From Embleya hyalina (GTDB taxonomy: Bacteria > Actinomycetota > Actinomycetes > Streptomycetales > Streptomycetaceae): 64,000 bases of DNA. Below are positions 17,701-25,454 of the stretch, piece after piece (position 1 is the stretch's first letter; the number at the start of each line of letters is the position of its first letter). Position numbers and translations under genes: made by a program. Below the pieces are notes generated by a model. The model was not told where the DNA came from and did no database searches. It saw only the letters and a list, made by a program, of their open reading frames with translations. The stretch covers positions 343,084-407,083 of the forward strand of contig NZ_BIFH01000013.1 of the NCBI RefSeq assembly GCF_003967355.1, written 5' to 3'.

Positions 17701-19474
17701 CCGGCAGCATGTGTTCGCGCTCCTCCAGGCACAGGCTGAACACCCGCACGGCCGGGCCGTTGCTCAACACGTCGATCATGCCCGGCACATCGCGCAGGCG
17801 GCGGGCGCCGTCCAGGATCACCAGCACGTCGGGCTCGCGCTGCAACGTGGGGCCGAGCGCCGACTGCGAGGAGTCCAGGCGGGTCTGCACGTCGGAGATC
17901 AACTCGTTGACCCGGTGTGCGGTGCTCTCCGGGTCGGTGCCCAGGGCCACCACCGCGGCGCCGGCCCGGCCGGGCCGCAGGTGCGGCAGCCACCGTACCC
18001 ACTGCCAGGCGTCGGCGTGTTCGTCCTCGGTCAACACGACGATGCGCACGTCGCGCGGGCTGTGCAGGACGGCGGTCTGGATCACCGCCCAACTCGCGAT
18101 CCGGCGCGGCAACTCCCCGGAAGCGCCGATCCCGACCACCCCGAAGGCGGTCATCTCGACCCCGAACGGCACGTCCGCGATGCGCCAGTTGACGTTGCGG
18201 TAGTGGTTTTCCCGGGCCTGGTCGTCGATGCTCTTGAGGGACGCGCGGGTGAGTGTGCCCAGTCGGATGGTCAGATGGTCGGAGTCGCGCCGCCGGCGCT
18301 GCCACAGGGCCAGGCCCGGGCCGGTCGCGGTCAGCAACAACGCCGCGGGGTCGGGGAACGTCGAGTTGCGCAGCCCGCGTTCGTCCACGGTCGCCCGGCG
18401 CATCTCGGTTTCGAGGGCCGAGCGGCGGATGCGGTAGACCCGCTTCGCCTCCTGGTAGTCCCGGCGTCCGGTGCGTTTGCCGGAGATCCAGTTGCCGACC
18501 GCCATCAGCGGGGTGAAGAACACGAAGATGACGAAGAACAGGCTCCGGAACAGGAACATCATCGCCAGGCCCATCAGGAGCGGGGCGATCATCATCAGGA
18601 AGGGGAACGGCCGCTTGCTGTTGTCCGTCGGCGGACCCATCATCCGGATGGACTCGGCGTCCAGGTGCGGGGCGATGCGCGGCGGCCGGTTGTATTCGAT
18701 GCCGAGGCCGTCCGGGGCCGGGCGGACCGCGGCCTCGGGTTCGTCCGGTGGGCCCGGACGCAGCAGGTGCTCGCCGAGGGACAGGTCGGCGTAGGTCGGC
18801 CAGGGCAGCGAGCCGTCGTCGAGTGCCGGCAGCCGGCCGACGGGTGGCGGCGGGGGCACTACGGGTTGTCCGTCCGGGCCCGTCGGCGGGGGCTCCGTCG
18901 AGTGCCCGCCGGGGCCGCCCTCCTGCGTGCCGGCGGGCTCCTCGGCGGACAGCGGCGTGCCGGTGATCGGGTCGACGGGCGGGGGCGGGGTGAGGCTGCG
19001 CAGGCCGCAGTCGTCCGCGTCGACGTCGTCCGGGAGGGTGACCGTGACGGAGCCGTCCGCGCCGACCGTGATCCAGGTGCCCTGCGCGGGGGCTCCGCCG
19101 CCGTCCAGGCGCAACGCGCACGCGCGATCGGTGCCGACCTCGTGCCGGCCGGGGCCGAGTCGCCATACCCGGCCCGCGCCGGGGCCCGAGACGTGCCGGA
19201 CGGTGACCAGGACCGGATCGGACCCGGGCGGTCGCCACGCGCGGGTCGCGGTCTCGGTCGGCGCGGGACCGCCGAGGCCGATCACCGCGCCGGCGCGGAT
19301 GCCGCTCGCGCCCACGCGCGCGTCGGGATTGAGCCGCCGATCGCCCAGGAACAGATCGGCGGCGCCCAGCACCGCCCCGAGGTCGGCGACGGTCGCCGAA
19401 TCGGGCACGTCCAGCAGGTGATCGGAGCGTCGGCCCTGCGGATCGGTGGTGGTGAGAGCGAGATTCACGGGCAT
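14798..19474 (-). CDS. eccC: EccC/EssC-type FtsK/SpoIIIE translocation ATPase
   Basis: A 1558-aa membrane ATPase that powers ESX/type VII secretion. Order: ubiquitin/YukD-like fold (about 1-70), FHA-like domain (about 85-160), Pro-rich linker, two membrane helices (about 289-328), then three ATPase modules. Module 1 has an intact Walker A GTTGSGKS (707-714) and Walker B LLLVIDEF (about 812-819). Modules 2 and 3 carry GAPRSGRT (1070-1077) and GPPRSGRT (1380-1387), with Arg in place of the catalytic Lys. The fused three-domain chain with N-terminal FHA-like part is closer to firmicute EssC than to split mycobacterial EccCa/EccCb. It is the last gene after the ECF sigma and membrane-protein genes. 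Its substrates are probably the Esx-like and giant proteins converging on or near it. Confidence 0.92.
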   Translation of the reverse strand: MPVNLALTTTDPQGRRSDHLLDVPDSATVADLGAVLGAADLFLGDRRLNPDARVGASGIRAGAVIGLGGPAPTETATRAWRPPGSDPVLVTVRHVSGPGAGRVWRLGPGRHEVGTDRACALRLDGGGAPAQGTWITVGADGSVTVTLPDDVDADDCGLRSLTPPPPVDPITGTPLSAEEPAGTQEGGPGGHSTEPPPTGPDGQPVVPPPPPVGRLPALDDGSLPWPTYADLSLGEHLLRPGPPDEPEAAVRPAPDGLGIEYNRPPRIAPHLDAESIRMMGPPTDNSKRPFPFLMMIAPLLMGLAMMFLFRSLFFVIFVFFTPLMAVGNWISGKRTGRRDYQEAKRVYRIRRSALETEMRRATVDERGLRNSTFPDPAALLLTATGPGLALWQRRRRDSDHLTIRLGTLTRASLKSIDDQARENHYRNVNWRIADVPFGVEMTAFGVVGIGASGELPRRIASWAVIQTAVLHSPRDVRIVVLTEDEHADAWQWVRWLPHLRPGRAGAAVVALGTDPESTAHRVNELISDVQTRLDSSQSALGPTLQREPDVLVILDGARRLRDVPGMIDVLSNGPAVRVFSLCLEEREHMLPEECTAVVTANGGRLDLKASHVPEVKGIRADLVDPAWCEEVARALAPVLDVTVESDSGLPSEVALLPLIGQEPPDAEVLLRTWARRPASTSFVLGSGYEGVLRLDLVRDGPHGLIGGTTGSGKSELLQTMIASLAAVNRPDELTFVLVDYKGGSAFRECAELPHTLGMITDLDGHLVKRALASLDAELRRRETVLNEVEAKDHTEYRIKRARDPRLAPLPRLLLVIDEFATLVRELPDFVPGLISLAQRGRSLGLHLLLATQRPGGSVSNEIKANTNLRMALRVTDRSESQDIIDGIEAAGISPNNPGRALVRRGEGPPTPFQTAFVGAERPGALPSSVAKAAVSRPVRGIRVGWQRLGRPLDFSEADAETDVDTGPESRFDPHENPMTGQSEELPTDLRALVDALREAADRLPDFRPQPSPWLPPLDDRMRLDELPAIPEPAPGALPMVPYALLDIPQLQARRLAAIDFASFGHLYVIGAPRSGRTQVLRTVAGAAALTIPCSDLHIYAIDAAGGGLSVLEALPHCGAVVSRHDAERMERLINRLTAELTLRQRLIARHDCADVTELRGKVGKDQRPAHLVLMVDGWDALSTMLDDYDGGRLYADVVRLLREGQGAGIHVIATSERLLLGGRLAAHNDHRLLLRQTDPGDYTLIGMPRNSIPAAVAPGRGWLAPGAIEAQIALLPSIAETPVAAGVDGEDPSANDQSDQAEAMRELGRRATVRDSTVPDARRPFRVDEMPTLIGFQEAHDRMPQSLRKPFHALLGVGGDAVAPLTYDFADGGGSFMVAGPPRSGRTTALAAMCVSLLMGGTRLVVLTPRDSQLRKLSAHGLAQVLTDPDPEPEVLVEALTSVREHPVVVVVDDADLMLACAADSVLRRIATSGRDHGQGLLLAGLAESMSSLGWVGMARRSRRGLLLGPKTLGEADLIGARLSAEQVRTALGPGRGWTAGDSGAAIAVQVPLTVLDG

Positions 19475-19508
19475 GCAACTCTCTCGCGGGGTGGGGGAGG
19501 GGGGAGTG

Positions 19509-19557
19509 GGCCCCGCCCCGCCCCCCGGCGGGGGTGGTCCGGGGGTGGGGCGGGGCC
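19509..19557 (-). terminator. GC-rich hairpin upstream of the EccC-like gene
   Basis: GGCCCCGCCCCGCCCCC (19509-19525) pairs with 19541-19557 over 17 bp with a single G-T pair. Together with the hairpin at 19563-19648 it fills the gap between the membrane-protein stop and the ATPase start. It may lower read-through into eccC rather than end transcription fully. Confidence 0.55.
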
Positions 19558-19562
19558 GCGGT

Positions 19563-19648
19563 GGGCCTGTGCGGCGGATCTCGGTGGATCGGCCGCGCCG
19601 TTCGGTACCGGTTGGCGCGGCCCCTTCGAGATCCCGCGGGACAGGCCC
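19563..19648 (-). terminator. Long segmented hairpin after the membrane-protein gene
   Basis: Three nested inverted repeats stack on one axis: GGGCCTGT/ACAGGCCC (563-570 with 641-648), GGATCTCG/CGAGATCC (576-583 with 627-634) and GGCCGCGCC/GGCGCGGCC (591-599 with 614-622), coordinates within 19.5-19.6 kb. The structure begins at the base after the stop codon of the upstream gene. Confidence 0.65.
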
Positions 19649-21238
19649 TCAGGCCCGAGAGCCGGGGGGGAACGGCTCCCGGGCGGGATCGGGGGTTTGG
19701 TCGGTGGGGGTGTCGGTGGCCGGATCGGGTCCGTCGGGGGTCGGTTCGTCGGGGGGAGACGCGTCGGGCCCGGGAGTCGGTTCGTCGGGGGGAGACGCGT
19801 CGAGCCGGTGGGTCGGTTCGGCGGGGGGAGACGCGTCGGGTCCGTGGGTCGGTTCGGTCGGGGGAGAGGGGTCGGGCCTGTGGGTGGGCTCGATGATCGG
19901 GGCGGGATCGCGGCCGGTGGGCGGTTCGGTGATGGGAGGTCGGCCGGAGGTGCCGGCCGGTTCCCGGCGGGGGGTTGCCTCTCGGCGGGCCGAGACGGCG
20001 GGTGATCCCGTGGGTGTGGTGGGGGCCGGGGCGCGGAACGTGCCCGCCGCCGTCGATTCGTGTGCGGGGCGGGCCGAGGCGGGCTCGGCGGTCGAGGATC
20101 GTGCCGAGACGGCCGAGGCCATGGATTCGACCGGTTCCGTGACGGCCGCGGGCGCCGCCGTCCGCGGTTGGGCGACGGGGGTTTCGGCCCCGCTCTCCTC
20201 CTCGGCGAACCACGTGGCGTGGTCCGCTCCGGAGCGGGCCACGGGCGCGGGTACCGGTGGCAGCACCGGCGGAACGGTCGGCAGTACCCGGGCCAGCGCC
20301 GCGCCGAGGGCGTGGCACACCACCAGCAGCGGGGTGCCGGGCAGACCGACCCGACCGTGTCGATCGGTGAGCAGCGTCCGGATGTGTCCCCGTCCCGGCC
20401 CGCCGAGCAGCAGCCGCAACGGGAGTTCGTCGCCGGGTGGTTCGGTCAGCTCGGGCGGCAGTGGATCGGGCAGCTCCGGGGTCACCAGGAACACGGGCAG
20501 CCCCAGCCGTGGCGGTCGGCCGCGGGCGGTCCGGTACGCCTCCCGCACCGGCTGTCCGGCCACATCGCGGTGCACCCCGTCGGCGACCACGACCTGTCCG
20601 CTCGGCAGCCTGGCGTCCAATTGGGCCGCGACCGCCTGGAACAGGGCCGGTCCCGAACGCGGATCGCCCTGTACGCACACCATCGCCGGGCCGACCACGA
20701 GGTCGAGGAACACGCACTCCCGGTCGCGCTCGCCCAGGGTGACGACGATCGGCCTGGCCCCGTCCGCGTCCGGCGTGACCGACGGCAACTCCGCCCGGAC
20801 GGCCGTCCAGGACCAAGGGTCGTCGGGCACCGGCCGCCAGACGCCCCGAGGCGACGGCATCCCGGCGGCGGCGAACAGCACCGTCACCGTGTCCTCGCCG
20901 ACGACGGCGGCGTACGGTTGGGCGGGCGCGGCGGCGAACTTCGCGGCCACCAGGGCACGTTCCGCGTCCCGCCAGGTCGCCCCCGCACCCAGGCCCCGTA
21001 CCAGCACCCGAACCGAGCGCCGATATCGCAGCCAGGCCCGCACCGGGCCGGCGAACGCGTAGGCCGTCAGCGCGATTTCCCGCCACAACCGCCGTGTCGC
21101 CGCCTTCCATCCGCCCATTCGCATCGCGAAGAACCGGAGGATCAGGAAGACCACGAGCGCGGCGGCCGAGATGCCGCCCCAACGGAGGATCGTTTCGCGG
21201 TGGTTCGCGAAGAAGTCGAGCGGATCGGTGTTCCTCAT
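19649..21238 (-). CDS. Membrane protein with degenerate FtsK-like domain and Pro-rich repeat tail
   Basis: A 529-aa protein. A membrane helix spans about residues 21-40 (GGISAAALVVFLILRFFAM). The central part (about 120-330) has the order of an FtsK/SpoIIIE core: LGERDRECVFLDLVVGPAM, then GDPRSGPALFQAVAAQL where the Walker A lysine should be, then a strand ending VVVADG, but all catalytic residues are gone. The last 190 residues are Pro/Thr/Asp-rich, with four tandem 12-residue units built on DASPPxEPT. ATG 21238 has GGAG upstream. It lies between the ECF sigma gene (92 bases upstream) and eccC, so it may be a non-catalytic partner of the ATPase in the secretion channel (inference). I could not match it to EccB, EccD or EccE. 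Confidence 0.7.
   Translation of the reverse strand: MRNTDPLDFFANHRETILRWGGISAAALVVFLILRFFAMRMGGWKAATRRLWREIALTAYAFAGPVRAWLRYRRSVRVLVRGLGAGATWRDAERALVAAKFAAAPAQPYAAVVGEDTVTVLFAAAGMPSPRGVWRPVPDDPWSWTAVRAELPSVTPDADGARPIVVTLGERDRECVFLDLVVGPAMVCVQGDPRSGPALFQAVAAQLDARLPSGQVVVADGVHRDVAGQPVREAYRTARGRPPRLGLPVFLVTPELPDPLPPELTEPPGDELPLRLLLGGPGRGHIRTLLTDRHGRVGLPGTPLLVVCHALGAALARVLPTVPPVLPPVPAPVARSGADHATWFAEEESGAETPVAQPRTAAPAAVTEPVESMASAVSARSSTAEPASARPAHESTAAGTFRAPAPTTPTGSPAVSARREATPRREPAGTSGRPPITEPPTGRDPAPIIEPTHRPDPSPPTEPTHGPDASPPAEPTHRLDASPPDEPTPGPDASPPDEPTPDGPDPATDTPTDQTPDPAREPFPPGSRA
19740..19883. repeat. Four tandem 36-bp repeats inside the membrane-protein gene
   Basis: Units begin at 19740, 19776, 19812 and 19848, each starting GTCGGTTCG and, in the first three, sharing GGGGGGAGACGCGTCG. 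The period is a multiple of three and encodes a 12-residue Pro-rich repeat in the C-terminal tail. Unit 4 is more diverged and a partial fifth follows. Confidence 0.85.
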
Positions 21239-21329
21239 CTGCCGGGTAGCTCCCCACATCGGGCATCCACGACAGCACCCGACCGTGCTGCCGCGTGGTC
21301 CGCGCGAAACTGTATGGAATTTCGGGTGT

Positions 21330-21911
21330 TCATCCGCCGCCGCGCTCCTCCAGAGCCTGCCGCAGGGCGCGGATCGCGTAGTACGTACGGGATTTCGCCG
21401 TGCCGACCGGGATGCCGAGCAGTTCGGCGGCCTGTTTGAGATCGCGATCGCTCAACACCGTCTCGGCGATGATCTCGCGATGCGCGGCGGTGAGCGAGGG
21501 CAGTGCGTCGGCGACGGCCATCTTCCAGAGCAGGGGCTCCCATTGGTCGTCGGCCAAAACGTACTCCAGGGGCTCCGGGCTGCACTCCTGCGGCCGGGAA
21601 CGGCGCGCGCGGCGGTCGTCCATCACGATCCGGCGCGCCACCGTCGCCAGCCACGGCATCAGGTTGGACGTGTCGTCGGCGATCGTGCCCGCGTGCCGCC
21701 ACGCGCGCAACATGGTCTCCTGGACCACGTCCTCGGCCCACGGCCGGTCCCCGCCGGTGAGCTTGAGGCAGAACGACAACAGGGGGGTGGAGTATTGCCG
21801 ATAGACGCGTTCGGCGAGGTCCGCGGGTTCCGCGAGGTCCGCGGGCTCGCCGTCGGGTGTCGAGCAGGCCTGGCCGCCGGTGTCACGGCCTCGGGTACAA
21901 AAAGACGTCAC
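21330..21911 (-). CDS. ECF (sigma-70 group 4) RNA polymerase sigma factor
   Basis: A 193-aa sigma factor with region 2 (YRQYSTPLLSFC ... WAEDVVQETMLRAWRH) and region 4 (LPSLTAAHREIIAETVLSDRDLKQAAELLGIPVGTAKSRTYYAIRALR), the latter holding the -35-reading helix-turn-helix. The GTG at 21911 is preferred, with GCGAGGG upstream; a longer frame reaches 21968 but would run into the likely promoter. No anti-sigma gene of the usual zinc-finger kind is adjacent; the next gene is the 529-aa membrane protein, which then leads into eccC. Its place as first gene of the secretion ATPase operon suggests it controls the locus, possibly the twin promoters at 12.8 kb (inference). Confidence 0.88.
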   Translation of the reverse strand: MTSFCTRGRDTGGQACSTPDGEPADLAEPADLAERVYRQYSTPLLSFCLKLTGGDRPWAEDVVQETMLRAWRHAGTIADDTSNLMPWLATVARRIVMDDRRARRSRPQECSPEPLEYVLADDQWEPLLWKMAVADALPSLTAAHREIIAETVLSDRDLKQAAELLGIPVGTAKSRTYYAIRALRQALEERGGG

Positions 21912-22309
21912 GGGCCCGGACCCTCGCTTCCCGGATGTGTGTCGGCTCGAACCGCGAACACTAACCACGGCGCGTTACAAGGTTGTTGGATCTGCGCTGA
22001 ATTTGAGGATTCGCAACCACCGCCGAAAAGGCCGAGTACCGGCCTCGACAGGGCCGTTGGCGAGCGTCGATCTCGTGTGTTCCCATCCGGAACCCCCTCT
22101 CTCCGGCGACCGCGACAAACCGTGTTCATCCACACCTCTCCGAACCGAGGTTTCCCTCCGCACACGCGCTCCGCCGCTCGCGGGTTGCATCCCGGTCGAC
22201 GTGAGGAACACGGGCGGAGGACAGACGTGTCCGAGGCCGCCGGTACCTTCCCCGCGTGGATCGGACGGCCGTCGGCCGGCCGAACAGGCGGAAGGGAAGC
22301 CGAGAGCGC
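21912..22309. other. Intergenic region between sigma factor and DUF1877 gene
   Basis: About 400 bases with no convincing gene; open frames here are shadow frames without ribosome sites. The stretch 21960-22020 is clearly lower in GC than its surroundings and probably holds the sigma-factor promoter, reading leftward (CAACCTTGTAACGCG ... GTTAGTG on the minus strand). Confidence 0.5.
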
Positions 22310-22840
22310 ATGTCCATGTGGTTGACCCTCGCGAAGGTCGAACCGTCGGTGCCGGCGGCGGTACGGGAGCGGCCCGAACTGATCGGGACACTCTTCTTCG
22401 ACCCGTCCGACGAACCCGACCGAAACGACCCGTCCGACGGATCCGATCCGGAGGAAGCGGCCGTGCTCCCCGGCGCGTTTCGTCCGCGCGCGGACTCCTA
22501 CATGTGCGACTACCGCCTCCTGGCCGCGGTCGCCGAGAGCCGGGCGCGGGCCGAGGAGGGCACGGCCGACTGGGAGTCGGCCTACCCGTGGCTGGCCAGG
22601 GCGACCGGGAACGATGGCGACGTCGTCGAGGAGTACGAGTTCTGCTACGGGCCCGCCTTCGTCCTCGCCCCGGACGAGGTCCGTCGGGTGGCCGAGGGTC
22701 TGGTCGCCGAAGGCTGGGTCCGCGGCGGCCGGGCGGCTCGGTGGGAGGAGGAGCGCGAGGACCACGAATTGGAGGACCTGGGCCCGTTCTTCGCCGCCGC
22801 CGCGGCCGAGGGCAGGGCCGTGATCGGCGGGGTGGACTGA
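22310..22840 (+). CDS. DUF1877 (YfbM-like) protein
   Basis: A 176-aa acidic cytosolic protein. MSMWLTLAKV at the start, then a long charged helical stretch and the AFVLAPDEVRRVAEGL segment near residue 120, fit the DUF1877/YfbM family, whose function is unknown. Residues 36-52 are an Asp/Pro/Ser-rich insertion. ATG 22310 was chosen because the family begins with MSM; the longer frame from 22256 adds a basic extension unlike the family. It stands alone between the sigma-factor gene and the flavin oxidase. Confidence 0.7.
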   Translation: MSMWLTLAKVEPSVPAAVRERPELIGTLFFDPSDEPDRNDPSDGSDPEEAAVLPGAFRPRADSYMCDYRLLAAVAESRARAEEGTADWESAYPWLARATGNDGDVVEEYEFCYGPAFVLAPDEVRRVAEGLVAEGWVRGGRAARWEEEREDHELEDLGPFFAAAAAEGRAVIGGVD

Positions 22841-22977
22841 GCCGGGTGGGCCCTGTCGTATCCACCGATGAGCGCAGCCCGGCGCGCCTTCGACCGATTC
22901 GGGGGTAAAGCTTGCGATAACACAGGGTATGCGTCACCGGCACGCGGGACGCACGGGTCGCCGGGAGATGTGGCTGT

Positions 22978-24507
22978 ATGACGATCGATCGACGAGGATT
23001 CCTGACCGCCCTGGGGGTCGGCGGCGCGTTGGTGCTCACGGGGTCGACGGCCGGCGGATCGGTGCGGGGCGCCGTGAGCCGGCCGGCGCCCTGGGCCGGG
23101 ACGCCGGCCGGGACGCGGGCGCCGACGGCCGGGCCGCCGGACTGGTCGGCGTTGAAGGCGCGCCTCGACGGTCGGTTGCTGCTGCCCGCGGACCAGGGAT
23201 ACGACGTGGCCCGGCTCGGCTTCAACGAGCTGTACGACGGCCGAATGCCGGCGGCGGTGGCCCGATGTACCTCGGCGACGGATGTACAGAGCTGCCTGGA
23301 CGCGGCCCGAGGGCACGGCGTGCCGATCGCCGCGCGCAGCGGAGGGCACAGCTACCTCGGATACAGCGTGCCCGACGACGGGCTGGTGATGGACCTGCGA
23401 CCGATGGCGCGGATCGAGGTGCGCGACGACGGGACGGTGGACGTCGGCGCGGGCGCCCGGCTGATCGAGGTCTACGCCGGACTGGCGCAGGCGGGCCGGC
23501 TGCTGCCGGGCGGCTCGTGCCCGACGGTGGGGATCGGCGGGCTGACCCTGGGCGGCGGGATCGGGGTGCTGACCCGCAAGTACGGGCTCACCTGCGACCG
23601 GCTGGTCGCGGCCGAGGTGGTCACCGCCGACTCGCGCGTGCTCACCGTGTCCGAGTGCGCCGAGCCGGACCTGTACTGGGCGCTGCGCGGTGGGGGCGGC
23701 GGCAACTTCGGCGTGGTCACGCGGTTCACGTTCCGCACGGAGCCGGCGCCCCCGCTCACCGTGTTCTCGCTGCGTTTCCCGGCCGGCGCGACGCCCTCGG
23801 TGGTCGGGGCCTGGCAGGCATGGATCGCGGACGCGCGACCGGAGTTGTGGTCGAACTGCGTGATCTCCGGCGGCACGCCGCCGACGTGTCGGGTGGGCGG
23901 CTGCTACGTCGGCACGCCCGACGCGCTGAACCCGCTCCTGGACGCGCTGATCGCGGCCGTCGGAACGCAGCCCGGAACCCGCGGTGTGCAGCCGAAGAAC
24001 TACCTGGACGCGATGAAGTACATGGCCGGCTGTTCGACGGACACCATCGCCCAGTGCCACCCGACGTTCGAGGGCGGACGACTGACCCGCGCGGCCTTCG
24101 TCGCCGTCTCCCGCGTACTGACCGCCGCGGTGGACGGCGAGGCGGTGGTGGGTCTGATGGCCGGCCGCGTCGGGCTGGACCTGCTCCTCGACTCGATGGG
24201 CGGCGCCGTGGCCGAACTCGCCCCCGACGCGACCGCCTTCCCGCACCGCAACGCCCTGGCCACCGCCCAGATCTACGCGAACACCACGCCGGCCGGCCAG
24301 GCGGCGGCCACCGAGGCGGTGGACGCGGTCCGCGACGGCCTCGCCGCACTGGGCGCGACGGGCGCCTACGTCAACTACATCGACGCGACCCTCCCCGACT
24401 GGGGCACCGCCTACTACGCCGGCAACCTCCCACGCCTGAAGTCGGTGGCCCACCGCTACGACCCGACGGGCGTCCTCGCCTTCCCGCAGTCGGTCGCCAA
24501 CGCCTGA
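22978..24507 (+). CDS. Tat-exported bicovalent FAD oxidase (berberine-bridge type)
   Basis: A 509-aa secreted flavoprotein. The N-terminus MTIDRRGFLTALGVGG is a twin-arginine signal. The PCMH-type FAD-binding domain has RSGGHSYLGYS, whose His takes the 8-alpha bond, and GGSCPTVGIGGLTLGGGIG, whose Cys takes the 6-S bond, so the flavin should be held by two covalent links as in glucooligosaccharide oxidase. The C-terminal BBE motif is present (YVNYIDATLPDWGTAYYAGNLPRL). Such enzymes oxidise sugars or natural products with oxygen. GGGAG precedes the ATG. No partner genes surround it; the substrate cannot be read from sequence. Confidence 0.88.
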   Translation: MTIDRRGFLTALGVGGALVLTGSTAGGSVRGAVSRPAPWAGTPAGTRAPTAGPPDWSALKARLDGRLLLPADQGYDVARLGFNELYDGRMPAAVARCTSATDVQSCLDAARGHGVPIAARSGGHSYLGYSVPDDGLVMDLRPMARIEVRDDGTVDVGAGARLIEVYAGLAQAGRLLPGGSCPTVGIGGLTLGGGIGVLTRKYGLTCDRLVAAEVVTADSRVLTVSECAEPDLYWALRGGGGGNFGVVTRFTFRTEPAPPLTVFSLRFPAGATPSVVGAWQAWIADARPELWSNCVISGGTPPTCRVGGCYVGTPDALNPLLDALIAAVGTQPGTRGVQPKNYLDAMKYMAGCSTDTIAQCHPTFEGGRLTRAAFVAVSRVLTAAVDGEAVVGLMAGRVGLDLLLDSMGGAVAELAPDATAFPHRNALATAQIYANTTPAGQAAATEAVDAVRDGLAALGATGAYVNYIDATLPDWGTAYYAGNLPRLKSVAHRYDPTGVLAFPQSVANA

Positions 24508-24544
24508 TCGGCTGCCGGGCCCTCGACGCGGGAGCGCTCCCGTC

Positions 24545-24730
24545 GCGGCGCGGATGTGCGCCCGGATCCGGCCGTCGCGGTGGGCCTCGAGGAGGTCGCC
24601 GCACCAGCCCGGGTCGATGTCGCCCCGACACAGGGGGCAGCCGATCCGCTCCGGATCGGCCCCGCGGTCGACGGCGTTCGGCGCGTCGTGCCACGTCACG
24701 TCGATCTCCGCGGCCACGCCCTCGTACGAA
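24545..24730 (-). pseudogene. Possible remnant of a zinc-ribbon hypothetical gene
   Basis: A minus-strand frame reads VAAEIDVTWHDAPN, then GCPLCRGDIDPGWCGDLLEAH, resembling actinomycete hypothetical proteins with a CxxC zinc ribbon followed by a W-x-x-L helix. The second Cys pair and a proper end are missing, the frame runs on as an antisense shadow of the flavin oxidase, and no start with a ribosome site is seen. This is at best a decayed fragment; the rest of the 340-base gap holds only the lsr2 hairpin. Confidence 0.25.
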
Positions 24731-24764
24731 CCCCGTCGACCGTCGCGGGGTCGGCGGCCGACGG

Positions 24765-24812
24765 GTGCGGAGGCCGGGGGCGCGCCGTGGCGCCTCCGCG
24801 CGGCCTCCGCAC
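24765..24812 (-). terminator. Hairpin after lsr2
   Basis: GTGCGGAGGCC (24765-24775) pairs perfectly with GGCCTCCGCAC (24802-24812), with an inner GCGC/GCGC pairing, about 36 bases after the lsr2 stop. Confidence 0.65.
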
Positions 24813-24847
24813 CGGGCCTGTCCCGCGTCCGCGCGAGCGCGTCCGGG

Positions 24848-25180
24848 TCAGTGCGCCGCCTGGTACTTCGCCACGATGTCACCCGGTACCCGGCCGCGTG
24901 CGTTGATCTCGATGCCCTGTGCCTTGGCCCACTCCCTGACCTTCACCGGGTCCGGACCGTCGCCGGTCCTGTGGGCCTTGACGGCGGTGCGGCGCGACGT
25001 GCCGGTCTTGCGGCCGGCGTGGAAGTACGGGCCGAGGGCGTCCAGCAGTTGCTGGTACGTGTCCTGGCCGAGGTCGATCTCGTAGGTGACGCCGTCCAAG
25101 CCGAAGGTGTGCGTTGCGATGTCTTCACCCTCGTTGCCGGTGATGTCATCCGTGTAGAGCGTGACTACGCGCTGAGCCAT
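24848..25180 (-). CDS. lsr2: Lsr2-family nucleoid protein (xenogeneic silencer)
   Basis: A 110-aa Lsr2 protein, which binds AT-rich DNA and silences horizontally acquired genes. The N-terminal dimerisation part (MAQRVVTLYTDDITGNEG, then THTFGLDGVTYEIDLGQD) and the C-terminal DNA-binding part (VREWAKAQGIEINARGRVPGDIVAKY) are both complete; the RGR triplet is the AT-hook-like contact to the minor groove. It has no neighbours in an operon. The 274-base region upstream is the most AT-rich intergenic stretch nearby, with candidate promoter words but no single clear choice. Confidence 0.93.
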   Translation of the reverse strand: MAQRVVTLYTDDITGNEGEDIATHTFGLDGVTYEIDLGQDTYQQLLDALGPYFHAGRKTGTSRRTAVKAHRTGDGPDPVKVREWAKAQGIEINARGRVPGDIVAKYQAAH

Positions 25181-25454
25181 TGGTGAGAATCCCCTTCCTG
25201 GGAGCGGGCTGATCGTAACGGAAAGGGGGTCCACGTCGCCTACCCGACGACCGGGAGATCAGGTGATTCGGTTCGCTTCGGAATTGTCGGGCGGCGAAAA
25301 CGGCTTTGGATACGATCCGATCTTTATCCCGATCGCGCATCGGAGAGAGGGATCGCATTTCCACGCGTCGCTATTGTCGTCGGGACGAAGTGCCGGCGTC
25401 GACACTTTTGGCATTGCCCCGGAAGTGGCGGGGGATCGGGTTGCCGGCGCGGGG

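Noticed and set aside
19500-19560. G-rich tract as a possible quadruplex regulatory element
   Set aside because: The G-runs pair fully with an upstream C-rich arm, so a hairpin explains them better than a quadruplex.
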